Shown: piece after piece, positions 21,700 through 33,760 of the stretch
How positions within the stretch are numbered: the first letter of the stretch is position 1
Layout of the letters: the number at the start of each line of letters is the position of its first letter
Assembly: GCA_047967505.1 (NCBI GenBank)
Contig: CM106539.1
Length of the DNA stretch: 64,000 nt
Origin: Dipteris shenzhenensis
Taxonomy: Eukaryota > Polypodiophyta > Polypodiopsida > Gleicheniales
Reading direction: 5' to 3' (one strand)
Notes under the pieces: generated by a model
Database searches by the model: none
What the model was told of the DNA's origin: nothing
The model's input: the letters and a program-made list of their open reading frames with translations, nothing else
Made by a program: the position numbers and the translations under genes

Positions 21700-23090
21700 A
21701 AGTGAGCAATGTTGATTTTGTTGACATGCCACATCATATTAAATAATACCACCTTCCCTAGCCACCTCATAAATTGACACCTTGTACTACCACCTCATAC
21801 AAGTCACATAGCATGGAGGACATATCAACAGCTCGGTTGGTGCCACATTATACATACGCTTGGTGCCACATCAGCCCCTACTTGGCTACATCATACAATC
21901 ACCTCATATTGCCACCTTATACTCCCACCTCATACAAAGTGACACAACATGAAAGTGGGTATGTGCTTGGTTTTTCATTTCCTCCATCATTTATTTGGGT
22001 ATGTGGGGAGGGAAGGTCACCAATTTATAGGAGGGGGAGTACCCAAAGATGCACACCTTACCCCATCAACTCTGACCTCCCATGTTAGTGGAGACCTCAT
22101 CAAGACATCTCGAGCATAAACTTGTGAATCTTTGAAGGCTTCATCTATTTCATTGCCAGCACAATTGTGTTGTTCATATAGTTCAGAAGTTGTATCTCCC
22201 TTGTTCTCAAGCCATTGGTTAAGATGGGCTATATGTCAAAGAAGAGTGCATCGTCAAACCAGACACACCTATGAAAGGATAGGGAGAAAGCTTAGGCATT
22301 TAGTAAGCCCTCGATCAAGACTACTAGTAGCTCCAATGAGATAGACCTTGCACAAAGGTGGAGAGGCTCTTGGCCTATACAATAGCAGTAACATGAGTCT
22401 GAAGGCACAAGAAAATTGCAATAGCAATAACTCAATATGTAATAGTAGAATAAGATGCATCAATAGATGGAACACTGCACTATGGAAATATTAGAAGAGC
22501 AAAAGGCTCAAATGGCTTGCTCAAGAGTTGCATAAGGTCTTGATTAGAACCACAATTCCATGAAGGCATGTTGTAATGATCATGTCCTATAAACTTTTGA
22601 TCAACAACAAGGATATGAGTAACCTAAGGAAGAAAATTCATGAATTTGAGTTGAACCTTACCCTTTTATTCTGAAGCTAGCCCTCCTACACTCAAAAGTG
22701 TATTAACAATCTGTGGGCTATAATATTCACTTAGAGAAAATGGATATGCTAGAATTAAAATTAGTATCCATAGCAACTTAACATGAGCATCAAGGAAGGA
22801 AAGCATTGTTTAGAAATCCGATCCCATACCATCCAAATCAGTAGCAACATATGTGGTCAATTAGTTTTTTCAATATCTACAAAGACATATTTACGACAAT
22901 CAATTGATGAATGGATTACAAATTAGAACTCTTCTTGTAACCCCATATTGTGGAAGGTCTAAAACTTGGCCATGTGACAAGTCTTCCGTGAGAAATACCC
23001 TCACACTTGGGATAATAAGTGATTCAAGAAAATGATGAGCCAAATTTGACTAATATGTAGGTGGGACATCAAGCCAAAATGTCCTTGAGA
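21700..23090 (+). repeat. Left arm of long inverted repeat
   Basis: It pairs with about 24750-26117 on the opposite strand. The outer part is rich in 'cacctcata' and 'gccaca' phrases. Frames here are short and interrupted. Confidence 0.75.
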
Positions 23091-24119
23091 AGATCAACTA
23101 GAGTGTCTAGACCGCCTGAGAGATTTGTTCTAGGGGCAAACTATGTGATGCTACCTTGCATGTGGTCGGAAAAAAATTGTTGGTAAAGATGATTTCAAAA
23201 TGCGTACACAAATAGTTTGTCATTAGTTCTCATGAAACTATCATGCTGATTCTCGAATCGTTGGAGAAGAATAGCATTGCCTTGAAAATGGAAATTCTAA
23301 ATGGGTGAGTAATTTTTTTGTTTGTTAACCAATAAACTCTCGGCATTGTTTTTCTTTCTCTGTAATATTTGCTTCTTCTTTCAGCATGCAAGCTCGGGAT
23401 TAATCTTTAGTAGGTGAAAAGGCAAGAGCAACTCATTAAGGATTTTAAATAAATCTTAAAAAGATTTAAGTATGTAGGGGATCCCTCATATTTTTAGTAT
23501 AATGTGATGATGGAAAATCACAAAAGGTAGTGTCAAGGTAAAGATGAGTCAGGCATTTTATTTTTTAAATTATTATTTCAGGATAGCTTGTAGCAGTTGT
23601 AGTTTGGTCCAAATATGAATAAAGAAGGCTATCTAAATCTTGCAGATTATTTCCTAATGGAAGGCCTTGAAGAGAGTAGTGATGACTCAAAGACTGGAGT
23701 TAAAGAGATCACTTCAAATGAGCAAGGAGGCTCAAATCAATGAGGAGTTATAATGTTGATATAATTGTTCTGAAAAAATCTTTATATATAAATGAAGTAG
23801 ATTTGTATAATACATAACACTTTGATGTACACTTTAGACTTTTAGTATGATTCATGCTAAACTGCTACTTTATTTGAGATTTTCTAGTCTCTCATGTTTC
23901 ACTGTTTAGTTGACCTGTTTAGTTGACCTCTGGTTTCTCCTTGTGTGTCATTTTAGATTTGTCACTTGTGTATGTGTGTACATGCTTTGTTTATTCTTAA
24001 CAAAAATATATGTAATCCATTTCAAGTAGTTTGAGTTTTCCATGGATGTCAATCATGGAACAAATCATGCCAACTTCAAATTTAAACTTTGCAGGTTTGT
24101 TTTTGGGAATCTTAATGAA

Positions 24120-24482
24120 GAATACCCCAGTCATCCATGCATAACGCAATGAGTAACATTGAATCCAATGCTACACTAAGATTCATTATTATGGGTAGTC
24201 TTGTTCAAGATACAAAGTTCTTGAATACCCCATTCATCCATGCATAACGCAATGAGTAACATTGAATCCAATGCTACACTAAGATTCATTATTATCGGTA
24301 GTCTTGTTCAAGATACAAAGTTCTTGGATTAATTAAAGTGAAACTTTTGTTGCTTAAACATGACTCCCATAAAAGTGAAACTTTTGTTGCTTAAATAGGA
24401 CTGCCCATAATAACAAATCTTAGTGTAGCATTTTATTCAATGTTAATCATTGTCTTATGCATGGATGAATGCGGTATTCTAG
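24120..24482. repeat. 103-bp tandem pair plus inverted third copy in the loop
   Basis: Copies 24120-24222 and 24223-24325 are the same length and differ at two positions. They contain CATCCATGCATAACGCAATG and CCAATGCTACACTAAGATTC. A shortened copy in the opposite orientation lies at 24417-24482, so a hairpin with a ~90-nt loop is possible. Between them AAAGTGAAACTTTTGTTGCTTAAA is present twice, 35 bp apart. Confidence 0.9.
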
Positions 24483-24749
24483 AGTTTTAAAAAAAAACAT
24501 GATATGTCCTGCAATATCATAATGGGTGATTGGGAGTTAGTTGTTTGTGAAAATGTCTACTTTAAAATGCTTGCAAATATGATGAAAGAGAGGATATCAA
24601 TGAATTACAAGAAGTGTTGTGGAGTTCAATAGAGACCTCTGCAAGAGTATTTTAAGTGATATGTTGACAAAGGTAAGAGATAATTCTAAATGATATGTTG
24701 ACAAACGAAAGGGCTTATTCAAAATTTTCCCAATGTGAGGTAGGTGAAC

Positions 24750-26117
24750 ACATAGGGGAGTTGATGGAGTGTGCTTATAAGCACTACATCTTAGCTTGGG
24801 ACTTGAGGCATATTCTTGAATCACTCTCTATCCCAAGTGTGAGGGTACTTCTCACGAAAGACTTGTCACATGGTGAAGTTTTTGACCTTCCACAAGATGG
24901 AGTTACAAGAAGAATTCTGAATTTGGAATCCATTCATCAATTGATTGTCATAGATATGTCTTTATAGATATAATAAAAACCAATTGACCACATACGTTGC
25001 TATTGATTTTGATGCTATGGGATGGAATTTCTAAACAATGCTTTCCTTTCTTGATGCTCATGTTAACTTGATGGATACTAATTCTTATTCTAGCATATCC
25101 ATTTTCTCCAAGTGGTATTGTAGCCCAGAAATTGTTAATACCCCTTTTGAGTGTAAGGCCAACTTTAGAATAAAAGGGCTAAGGTTCACCTTAGAATCAT
25201 CAATTGTGTTCCTTAGGTTACTTGTATCGTTGTTGCAGAAAAAAACTTTGCAAAACATGATCATTACAACATGCCTTCATGGACTTGTGATTCTAAGCAA
25301 GACCTTATTACATAGCTGTTGAGTAGGCCATTTAAGCTTCTGCTCTTCTAATATTTCCATATAGTGTAGTGGTCCATCTATTGTTGCATTTTATTCTACT
25401 ACGATGTCTTGAGTTACTACTTGTGCCTTCAGATTCATGTTGTAGCTGTTGTATAGGCCAAGAGTCTCTCCACCTTTGTGCAAAGCATACCTAGTTGGAG
25501 CTACTAGTAGTCCTGATGTAGAGCTCACTGAATGACTCTGTTTCCTACCTCTCCTTTCATAGGTGTATCTGGTTTGGTGTTGCACTCTTCTTAGACATAT
25601 AGCCCATCTTAACTAGTGGCTTGAGAACAAGGGAGATACAACTTCTAAACTATATGCACAACACACTTGAGCTGGTGATGAAATAGGCAAAGTCTTCAAA
25701 GATTCACAAGGTCATCTAACCAAGTTGTTGCTCCAAATGTTTGGACAAGGTCTCTACTAACGTGAGAGGCCAGAGTGGATGGGGTGAGGTATGTAGCTTT
25801 GGGTGCTTTCCCCTGATATAAATTGATGGCCTTCCCTCCCCACATACCGAAATGAACAAGTGAGGATATCAAGCTTTTGATATACCATTCATGTTGTGTC
25901 GCTTTGTATGAGGTGGGAAAATGAGGTGATTGTATGATTTGGCAAGTAGATTGGCAAGTAGAGGATGATGTGGCTCCAATCGAGCTATTGATGTGTCCTC
26001 CATGCTATGTCACTTATATGAGGTGGTAGTACAAGGTGTCACTTTATGAGGTGGCTAGGGAAGGTGGCATCATTTAAGATGATGAGGCATGTCATCAAGA
26101 TCAACATTGCTCACTTC
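24750..26117 (-). repeat. Right arm of long inverted repeat
   Basis: It pairs with 21700-23090. Frames at 24695-24967 and 25038-25322 (plus strand) are open for 90 and 94 codons, but neither has a domain I recognise, and the partner arm does not preserve them. Confidence 0.75.
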
Positions 26118-26780
26118 ATATGCTCAGGTGGCAATGGAGTTCACCAACCAATGATGTGGCAGACACAATTGATCATGTCTTAGATGATTCAATTTTCCAC
26201 ATGGACAAGATGACCCACCCAAATGTTGCCACTAAATAAAAAAATAAATGAATAGAAATTCAACTTTGGAACAACAAAAATATGAATTTGTATGATTGGA
26301 TATATTCTAGTCTTATAAAGATATATATAGATAGAAACATTTTTTGTTATAATAGACTCCTCTATTTAATAAATAATTCTATTGAATCTATTTGTAGGCT
26401 TGGTAGTCCCCCTCTTTTTGTTTTTGAAACCATACTTTACTATGTGAAGTGCATATGCAAGAGGTTTCTAATTCTACAATATTTTTTTGAAACAAGACAT
26501 TGGTTGGCATGTCAAAAAAACATGAGTTTTTGAAGTTAAAAAAAAACAAGGATTTCATATGTGGCATACACAATAGGTTAAACAAGAATTAGCGTGTTGC
26601 TTCATTTGCAATGTTTTTTTCCAAAACAAGGAATAGGTTGAGGGTGTGCAAGATATCTTTGACTATTGAAATCAGGGGAAGGGGGAGGAGAAAATGTGAG
26701 GCCTAATCTACTAACGTAGTTTTTAAGGATAAAGCTAAAAAAATAACCCTCAAGCCATCGTTACAAAAGTCTCCTCATCC
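26118..26780. other. No gene; partial match to LTR-like segment at 2485
   Basis: 26274-26330 (ACAAAAAT..GAATTTGTATGATTGG..TATTCTAGTCTTA) resembles 2485-2540 upstream of the old PBS, so it is probably an LTR fragment of that family. No coding sequence is recognised. Confidence 0.45.
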
Positions 26781-26869
26781 TTTCAGAAACCTAAGTGTCA
26801 CAATCTAGGCCCCACCGATGTACCATCTCCTCCTCTCAAGCTATTTACCTCCACCTTGCTCCAAGTACC

Positions 26870-27060
26870 ACACTCTCTCTCTCTCTTCTACTCCTCCACT
26901 CCTACTCCCCTCTCCTCTTCTCCCATGGTTTCCCCTCCCTCCCCCTCCCCCTCCCCCTCCCCCTCCCCCTCCCCCTCCCCCTTACCTCCAATCCTCCTCC
27001 TCCTCTCCTCTCCTCCCTTAACTTCATATCCTCTTTTCCTCCCCTCTTTCCATCCTCCCA
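26870..27060. repeat. C/T-rich low complexity with (CCCCTC)n microsatellite
   Basis: The hexamer CCCCTC is repeated about eight times at 26934-26982 inside a pyrimidine tract. The Ser-Pro or Arg-Gly repeat frames on either strand come from this. Confidence 0.9.
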
Positions 27061-27079
27061 TGGCTGCCCCATTTTAGCC

Positions 27080-29339
27080 AACCAAATGGCCGTCAACATG
27101 TTCAATCCAATCATCGGCAACCATGCCTGGGCACATTCCAATTGCCCATCCGAGATAACTCCCAACAATGCCATTTTCCATTTTAGATCTGAGATTTCCA
27201 CAAGCCAACATCATTGAATCTTCATCATCAAAACCACCTCCCGATCCACTGCAGCGAATCCAGCACATAAAAATGAACGAACTAAAACTCATTTTGCTGC
27301 ATTTGATGCTTTGACACCGTAGTCTAGACATAGAATAACTCAGCCTTAAAGGAAATCCAACACCATTAAGCCAAGTCAACCATTTCCACATTACTTGTTT
27401 AGTTTCCACCTGTGTCAGTCCCATCAGATCTATCATTGGTATTCACATTCGCACATTTGACACTTGCTCAGTACATTTGGCATTTGGCATTTTAGAACCC
27501 GAGTGTGACTCTTGGCAAAGTAATCTTCCTCGGATTTAGGATCATTGCATTCATCTTTCATGCACATATGCCACCCATGTACAATCACATTTGTTGACTA
27601 TTTTTGGCATTGGTTCCTGCAAATGATGCACAACCATCATCTTCATGCATGGATCCCATTTCCATCCTTTGCCATAGATGCAGATACTCAGTAGGAGTTT
27701 AGTGATCATGCAGTGATTCAACACGTAAGTCCTCAGTATGAGGCACTTCTCCAGCAGCATGTGTAGATATATGCCACAGTGCATTCAGCTCTTCAGATGA
27801 TTCCATTCTAGCATCCATCATTGATGCTTTCACCTCTAACACAAAGCATACCTTGGGCTTAGTTCCCTTTAGCAGTATAGATTAGTAGATCCATCTTCAG
27901 GGCATTTCAGCATCAACTCAGTCATGCCGCATTGCACCACCCTTGGATCCAGATATCGCCACCTTCAATCAGCAGATCATTCCTCGGCAGCCATAGTGTA
28001 ACTTGGCGAGACTCAGTGTTGCAACATGCACTTATGATTGTCGTATACAGTCCTTACTTGATGTGGATCAATGGTTGGATTCACAACTATAGATCAATCC
28101 CTACATCAGCATTCAGCACCTTATTTGTTTTAGGGACATCTTATGCTTTTTTAGTGACATTCCAGGCTTCTAGGCCTTTATACTGCCAGCTCCTTTTTTA
28201 TGAGCCTTTGACAGATGCTACATCCCATGCCGATGGATGTTTAACTATACAATGAGGTAGATGGAGCAATGAAATTGGACTACTCTAATGTCTTAAGTAG
28301 AAAATATTAAATGCTCTGCTTTACAAGCCTAAACTTCACACACCTCTGTATCAAGAAAATCAATTACAAAATATTCTAGAGTTTCATTTATAAACGTATC
28401 TAGAGTGGATAGTTACAAAAATATCCAAAGTGATATTTCCAAAGTATGTATCCTTGGATACATCAGGGTTATGCTATCCAAAAAACAATGTTGGTTTCAT
28501 TCCATAGTGCCATCCATAGGTTTACAGCGGTTGTTTATAAGTGTTTGCAAGCTTTGGGTTTACAGCAACCAGATGCCCCTTCGTCCTTGTCTTCAGACAC
28601 CTCTCCTACGTGTTCGATTTCTTTCTCATGCTACTACTAATACAAGGTCAGCGTCAATCGCATCCATGCCTCCACTTCATACTACACCATTCAGATCTCT
28701 TGTGTTGTTTTTTCCCACTGTTTCCCTACCTATAGGTTCAAAAATAAGAATAATATTAGCATTAGACTCACGTACCTGATCTCCATCTTAGCACATTGAC
28801 TTTTACCTTTGCCAGTCTTCTTCTTCTTCTTGATTGTCTACCCTAGTTTGTCTAGGGATGTGTTCTTCCTCTTCTTCTAAGCAATCTATTCTAGTATCTC
28901 ATTATTGTCACCTACATGAATCAAAAGCACTATCGAAAAAGGCTCTTAAAACAAGGCACTTTGCATGTTTCTCTAACTATACAAGCAAGTCCAACTCACC
29001 ATGTTCAAGGGAGGTCGTTGATCCAAGAACCCTCTCTTCAATTTCCTTTGTTGCTACCAATCGCATGGAACATGTTAAGGGGCTTCTCCCTAAGTTTCTC
29101 TAGGTTGGCTTTTCTATTCGATGCATGAATGAAATATCCAATGCAATCATGAAAGAAGATGTTAAGAATGTGCATTGAGTTTTGTGAGAAGTTGGGTTCT
29201 TATAGCGGAGCATACCAGTGTTCATCCCGGTCCTCTCCCATGTCCTACTTGCTACATGCTTGGAATACATTTAGGGAGGTGGTCCTTTGTGTGGTATCCA
29301 ACTTGGTAGCAAATAAGTTGTTGGTCATTGGGTGGTCTT
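27080..29339. other. No identifiable gene (2.2 kb)
   Basis: Frames of 60-124 codons occur on both strands and none shows a known motif. The minus-strand stretch around 27430-27620 reads KDECNDPKSEEDYFAKSHT, with several Cys and His residues nearby, but it is short and isolated. I see no splice pattern that would join these into a protein. Confidence 0.45.
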
Positions 29340-29344
29340 TCCTT

Positions 29345-29452
29345 ATAGCATATCTGCTATTGGCATATATGCTAATTAGCATATCTATTATTAAGCATAT
29401 CTACGAATTATCAACTGTTATTAACATATCTATTATTAGCATATGTGCTAGG
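29345..29452. repeat. Degenerate AT-rich tandem repeat
   Basis: Several imperfect copies of TTAGCATATCTATTA / GGCATATATGCTAA follow one another. The arms are partly self-complementary. Confidence 0.7.
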
Positions 29453-29919
29453 GTGGTAAGGTGGTACACTTTTAATTGGTTTTATGAAGCCTTTAGGAAG
29501 TGGTTTTGAATATGAATGTGTTTGAAATTTAAAACTTGTTAGAAGGTTGCCATAAACAACCATCACGTTAATACCTTGCAATCCTCAATGCGATAGCACT
29601 TTTCCCACCATGCACGTCTTTCCCTCCACACTTTGCATCATCACGCTTTCATGCATGCCCTACCCTGTGCTTGCCAGGAGATTCAAAACTTCCTCACTTG
29701 CCCAAGTTGAATGCATAGTTTTCAATCGTGAGTGCGGGTTTATAGATATAGTGTTATTAGGGACCTCCACCAAATTTTGAAGTTAGTCTTGCATTTGCAA
29801 GAGGATTTGTATTTGAACTGTGTATAGAGCCAATTAATTGGGCCAAGTTTGGAGAGAATGTTGTGAGTAAACTAAGTGTGGAAGGTGGATTTCTTAGAAA
29901 GCTACAAAAGTGGTCCCAT

Positions 29920-30410
29920 GAAACCAATCAACCAATCAGTGGCCTCCTCAGTGACATTGCTGGAGCATCCATTGACACGGCATGTACTCTAATCCCAAAA
30001 GAATTCAGTGAGTAGATTTTGGAAGCCCAAGTTGGCAATTCAGCTGAATATTTGCTAGCAGATATCTTGGGGTTAGTGCAGCAAAAACTGCAGAAGGTCG
30101 TGTTGTCTATGGATTCATGGGCTGGCAACATGGAGAATGCAAAGTGTGAGCTGCATCAAAATGAGAGAGCATTTGTATTGATGGCAAGCCTCAGGGAAAG
30201 TCTATGTACATTAGAGAATCCCTTGAAAGAAGAAAAAACCATAATTTTGACTGATGCTATTGTTCTCAAGTAGCTCAAATATGAAGTGATAGGCTTGCAA
30301 AAAACATTGCAGTACATGAAACCTTTTGGTGTGGAATCTTATGGCAACTTGCATACCTCATTAAAGGAAGCACATGTGACGAGTGTATTGACTAATTATT
30401 CTTGAAATTT
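29920..30410 (+). pseudogene. Unidentified coding-like stretch with two in-frame stops
   Basis: One plus-strand frame reads coherently for about 160 codons from an ATG at 29920: MKPINQPISGLLSDIAG..., a stop at 30016-30018, then EAQVGNSAEYLLADILGLVQ and MASLRESLCTLENPLKEEKT, a second stop at 30271-30273, then continuing to 30405. Composition (Leu, Glu, Lys, few Pro) suggests an alpha-helical, perhaps coiled-coil, protein. I do not recognise the family. It may be a processed or decayed host-gene copy. The frame continuity across stops is what makes it worth listing. Confidence 0.35.
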
Positions 30411-30606
30411 ATCTTTTTGGAGAAATTTGGAGTTATTTACATACACCCTAGACCTCTCACAATTTCACTTCATTACTTTTTCTCATGTACAACATGCTTA
30501 CATGGAGAAGACCATGGAAGTGGAACAAGTGAGATTGCAAATTACATTTATTGAATAGATGATTTGTCAAAGGGGAAGAATTTTATTATTTCCATGATCA
30601 CCAAAA

Positions 30607-30912
30607 TTGTGCAAAGAGATGTGCGTACTCATCATTGCTGACAATTGCACTACTTGTAGTATGCCCTTATCTGAGGATGATGACATGCTAAATCTTTCAA
30701 TTTTGCCCTGCAAACACCCATACCACTTGTTCTTCTTTGCACATGCATGTCTTTCTCACGGAAATTGCCTAAACAGCAAGTGCAGCCAAGAGATACATCA
30801 TTTGGCAAAAGAGACAATGTTTAGAAGACAAGGGAGATTTGTCCTAAAAATTCTCAGAGACGTGAGAGATCAACATCAAAGATGGTTTTGGTTTCCACAA
30901 AATTTGGTTTGA
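30607..30912 (+). pseudogene. Short ORF with a RING-like Cys/His pattern
   Basis: The 101-codon frame contains C-T-T-C, then C-K-H-P-Y-H about 18 residues on, then C and H and a C..C pair (NCLNSKCSQEI). This spacing resembles a RING or related zinc finger, but with an expanded middle segment (FFFAHACLSHG). There is no flanking domain and the upstream DNA has stops. It could be the C-terminal end of the decayed coding stretch 200 bp upstream. Identity is unknown. Confidence 0.35.
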
Positions 30913-30942
30913 CATTAATGCTATTACAATCGGGGACTGAAT

Positions 30943-31078
30943 AATGGTGGATATTATGTGTAGTGGTATAAAGTGGTATTTATCCCTGTTAAACTTGGGA
31001 GAGCTACATCTCAATATGGTGGATATTGTGTAGAGGTATAAAGTGGTATCTGTCCCTATTAAATTTGGAGAGCTACCT
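30943..31078. repeat. Tandem duplication, ~70-bp unit
   Basis: Copies at 30943-31012 and 31013-31078 share GGTGGATATT, GGTATAAAGTGGTAT and GGAGAGCTAC. Confidence 0.85.
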
Positions 31079-31236
31079 TATTCATTATCTAATTATAGGA
31101 AACCTATTGTAATATGTGTATTATACTATTGACATCATAATTATGTTCTTAATGTCACTATTAAATATGTTCAGATATTGTCTATTGGTATGAAGTGGTA
31201 TTTGTGCGAAGAAACTGCTATTAAACGTAGAGTAAA

Positions 31237-31701
31237 CAAGATGTTGGAAAGTAGTACTATTATGCTTAGTGTAATACTGGTATTTTACTCCTAGCACTAC
31301 TATTGTATTATGAATATCACAATTAAATCAAATACAAGATGTTGAAAAGAATTACTTATTTTCTATTGGTATGAAGTAGTATCTACTGGTACGAAACCAC
31401 TTTTATATTATTAACAACACTACCTATGTAGATATTAACACTTTCATATTATTAACACCACTTTCTATGCAGATATTGGAAGGTAGTGCTTTTTGTTTGT
31501 TGGTTAACTTGTATATGTGATGGAAAGTACTACACTTAATGTAGTACCAGTATTAGACTCCTAGCACTACTATTTGATTATTAATACCACTACTGAATCA
31601 AATACAAGATGGAAACTAGTGCTTATTTTCAATTGGTATGAAGTGGTATCTACTAATGGTATGAAACCACTATTATATTGTTAACACCACTAGTAATGTA
31701 G
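31237..31701. repeat. Direct repeat, ~190-bp units spaced ~284 bp
   Basis: 31237-31427 and 31521-31701 share CTCCTAGCACTACTATT, AATCAAATACAAGATG, TTGGTATGAAGT.GTATCTACT and GAAACCAC..TTATATT. The unit is AT-rich and non-coding. Confidence 0.8.
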
Positions 31702-31869
31702 ATAAAATAAATTCGTAGGTCACTAAGATAACAATATCTATCTATCATGACCTTTTTTTCTTTGATATGATATTGTCAGAATCAACTCCAGCACAGGCAT
31801 GTGAGACCGCAATACTTTCAGATCCTCCTCAAATTGATTGATTTATTTATAGTAGGTAGTATTGATTAT

Positions 31870-32653
31870 ATGCTATGGTAGCAATTGCTTATAGGAATAG
31901 ATGGTTTGGTGCAAGCTTATTATGTAAAGTGTATGCTTTGATAGGTGCTTCTATTTACTCACAAAAGGAGGCATCACCTAAACAATGCATGAGAATCCCA
32001 ATCAATGCAAATACAGACACTTGGGAGGGGTTCATTGGTGATGATGGCTTGCCTTACAAAAGCCCTGACTCTCTAAAAGAAGGAAAACCAATAGCCACAT
32101 GTAAGGAGGCTACACCCTTGAAGAGCCACATTCCAACCCCAAAGAAAGAGACATTTTAGTTGATCTTATGCACCACATACCATAGATGTGGTCAAGAGGA
32201 CATGGATGAAGATGATTCTAAGGTGCCCAAAAATATAGTCCCCTTAAACATGATTAATATCTTCTGGGCACCAGAAGATGGCTAGGGGGTATGAAAGGTA
32301 AAAATAAGTCTTCGCTATTGAGATACATGGGTGCCGTTATCGTAAACCATGAGTTCTTAACGAATTGGAGAGCCAGGTTGGATAGGTCCCTTAGGATCCC
32401 ACCTCTAGTTATGGTTGAGGCCCTCCTGAAAGCTAATCCACCACAAAAAGGTAAGTCTAAAGCCACCAAGACTTCTCCTAAGGAGAAGCAGCCTCTCCAA
32501 AAGGTCTTGAAAGATGACAAGATAGAGGAGATTGATTTATGTCAAGTCCCCAAACACTTCAAAGCTTATACCATTCGAGATAGCAAGATACTTCTGGAGT
32601 GTAGGCCAAACGGATTGCAAAAGAGGGGAAGCATCAATGGTATGATGGTGTGG
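31870..32653 (+). other. Gypsy-associated region upstream of RT, unidentified frames
   Basis: Frames at 31875-32159 (94 codons) and 32291-32656 (121 codons) lie just upstream of the RT remnant on the same strand. The second is Lys/Pro-rich (KGKSKATKTSPKEKQ), as linker regions before RT often are. By position they are probably part of the same decayed polyprotein; no motif confirms it. Confidence 0.35.
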
Positions 32654-33760
32654 TAGAGACCCTACTCGATGAATCCAAAGTATATGACAATTGTATGGGA
32701 AGAGATATAGAAAGTAATCAATGTAGGATTCATCAATGAGACTGAGCATATGGACTGTGTATCCCCCATCATCATAGTGCTTAAAAAGAATAGCAAGATC
32801 AGAGTATCCATAGATCTCAAAAAGGTAAATGTCCCCCAACGGAGAGTGGAAGATGATCTTTTGGATGCCCCACTATTCCTTATCAATCTAATTTCAAAAT
32901 CGGACTAGGAGATGTGACAATTCTAGCCAATGGATTCCCTCAAGAGAAGGCCCTCAATAAGGAACAGGCCAGAAAACTCATTAAGGATGTGGCACCATAT
33001 TAGCAGGCTGATAGAAGCCAACCAAATCTATTGCATGGGCAAGGAGAGTATAATGTGTTCTTGCATCCATAAGGATGAATTTGTGGAGGTCTTGGATGAA
33101 GCCCATGTGGGCATCATCGATGGCCACTTCATTGGAGAGCTTACAACCCACAAAATACTATAAGCAGGATTATGGTGGCCAACTCTCTTTGCGGATGCAG
33201 TCAAATTTGTTTAACACTATGACCCTACCAATGAGCCTCCATCCGCCACAACTAGGACTATATGCCCTAACAAGAGTCCTTACAGATCAACCCTTTGAAA
33301 AGTGGGGTATTGATTTTTAGGACCAATCAGTCTGGCAACTAAAGGGACTTAGGCCCGATATATTATCATGGCCACATATTTTTTCACAAAGTGGGCAGAA
33401 ACTAACGCTACCAAGAAAGAGGATTGGAGGATGACCGCTAAGTTCCTAAAGGGACTTAGGTCCGATATATTATCATGGACACATATTCTTTCACAAAGTG
33501 GGCAGAAGCTAACGCCACCAAGAAAGAGGATTGGAGGATGACCGCTAAGTTCCTATATGAGAATGTAATCTCATGCTTTGGCCTCCCATTGGAAATCATG
33601 AGTGATTGAGGAACCTGTTTTATTAATGATACAATCCGCATTATATTGAGTGAGTTCCTCATCATTCATAAGAATTCTGACCCTATTACCTTAGAGCAAA
33701 CGGCCAGGATGAGAGCTCAAACAAGACCTTGTGCCATACAATGATGTACACAATAGAGGG
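32654..33760 (+). pseudogene. Ty3/Gypsy pol remnant (RT start, then RNase H/integrase)
   Basis: Pieces in order on the plus strand: an RT N-terminal segment at 32654-32906 (PYSMNPKY, CVSPIIIVLKKNSKIRVSID, with stops); a large gap lacking the catalytic YxDD; EAHVGIIDGHFIGELTTHKI at 33101-33160, matching the integrase H2C2 entry; FEKWGIDF near 33295; FFTKWAETNATKKEDW near 33380; and YENVISCFGLPLEIMSD near 33556, the integrase core. Frames shift and stops are frequent. The order RT, RNase H, integrase is that of Ty3/Gypsy. A 107-bp duplication lies inside. It is not functional. Confidence 0.75.
33341..33554. repeat. 107-bp tandem duplication inside Gypsy integrase
   Basis: Copies 33341-33447 and 33448-33554 both start AAAGGGACTTAGG and end CTAAGTTCCT. 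They differ at only a few positions. The first copy duplicates the FTKWAE segment and breaks the frame. Confidence 0.92.

Larger units (their letters stand above)
21700..26117. mobile_element. 4.4-kb long-inverted-repeat (foldback-type) element
   Basis: Left arm 21700 to about 23090 and right arm about 24750 to 26117 are imperfect inverted copies over roughly 1.35 kb. Landmarks matched in reverse complement include AAGTGAGCAATGTTGAT at the outer ends, the CACAAAGGTGGAGAG..CTCTTGGCCTATACAA region, the CATGAAGGCATGTTGTAATGATCATG segment and CACTTGGGATA..AGTGATTCAAGAA near the inner ends. The loop of ~1.65 kb has no recognisable transposase. I could not find a clear TSD next to 21700 and 26117. 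A non-autonomous long-TIR DNA element is my favoured reading; an inverted duplication of another repeat is the alternative. Confidence 0.75.

Noticed and set aside
26795-27217. Ser-Pro repeat ORF that could be read as a cell-wall protein
   Set aside because: Derived from a (CCCCTC)n microsatellite; no signal peptide and no extensin-type motif.
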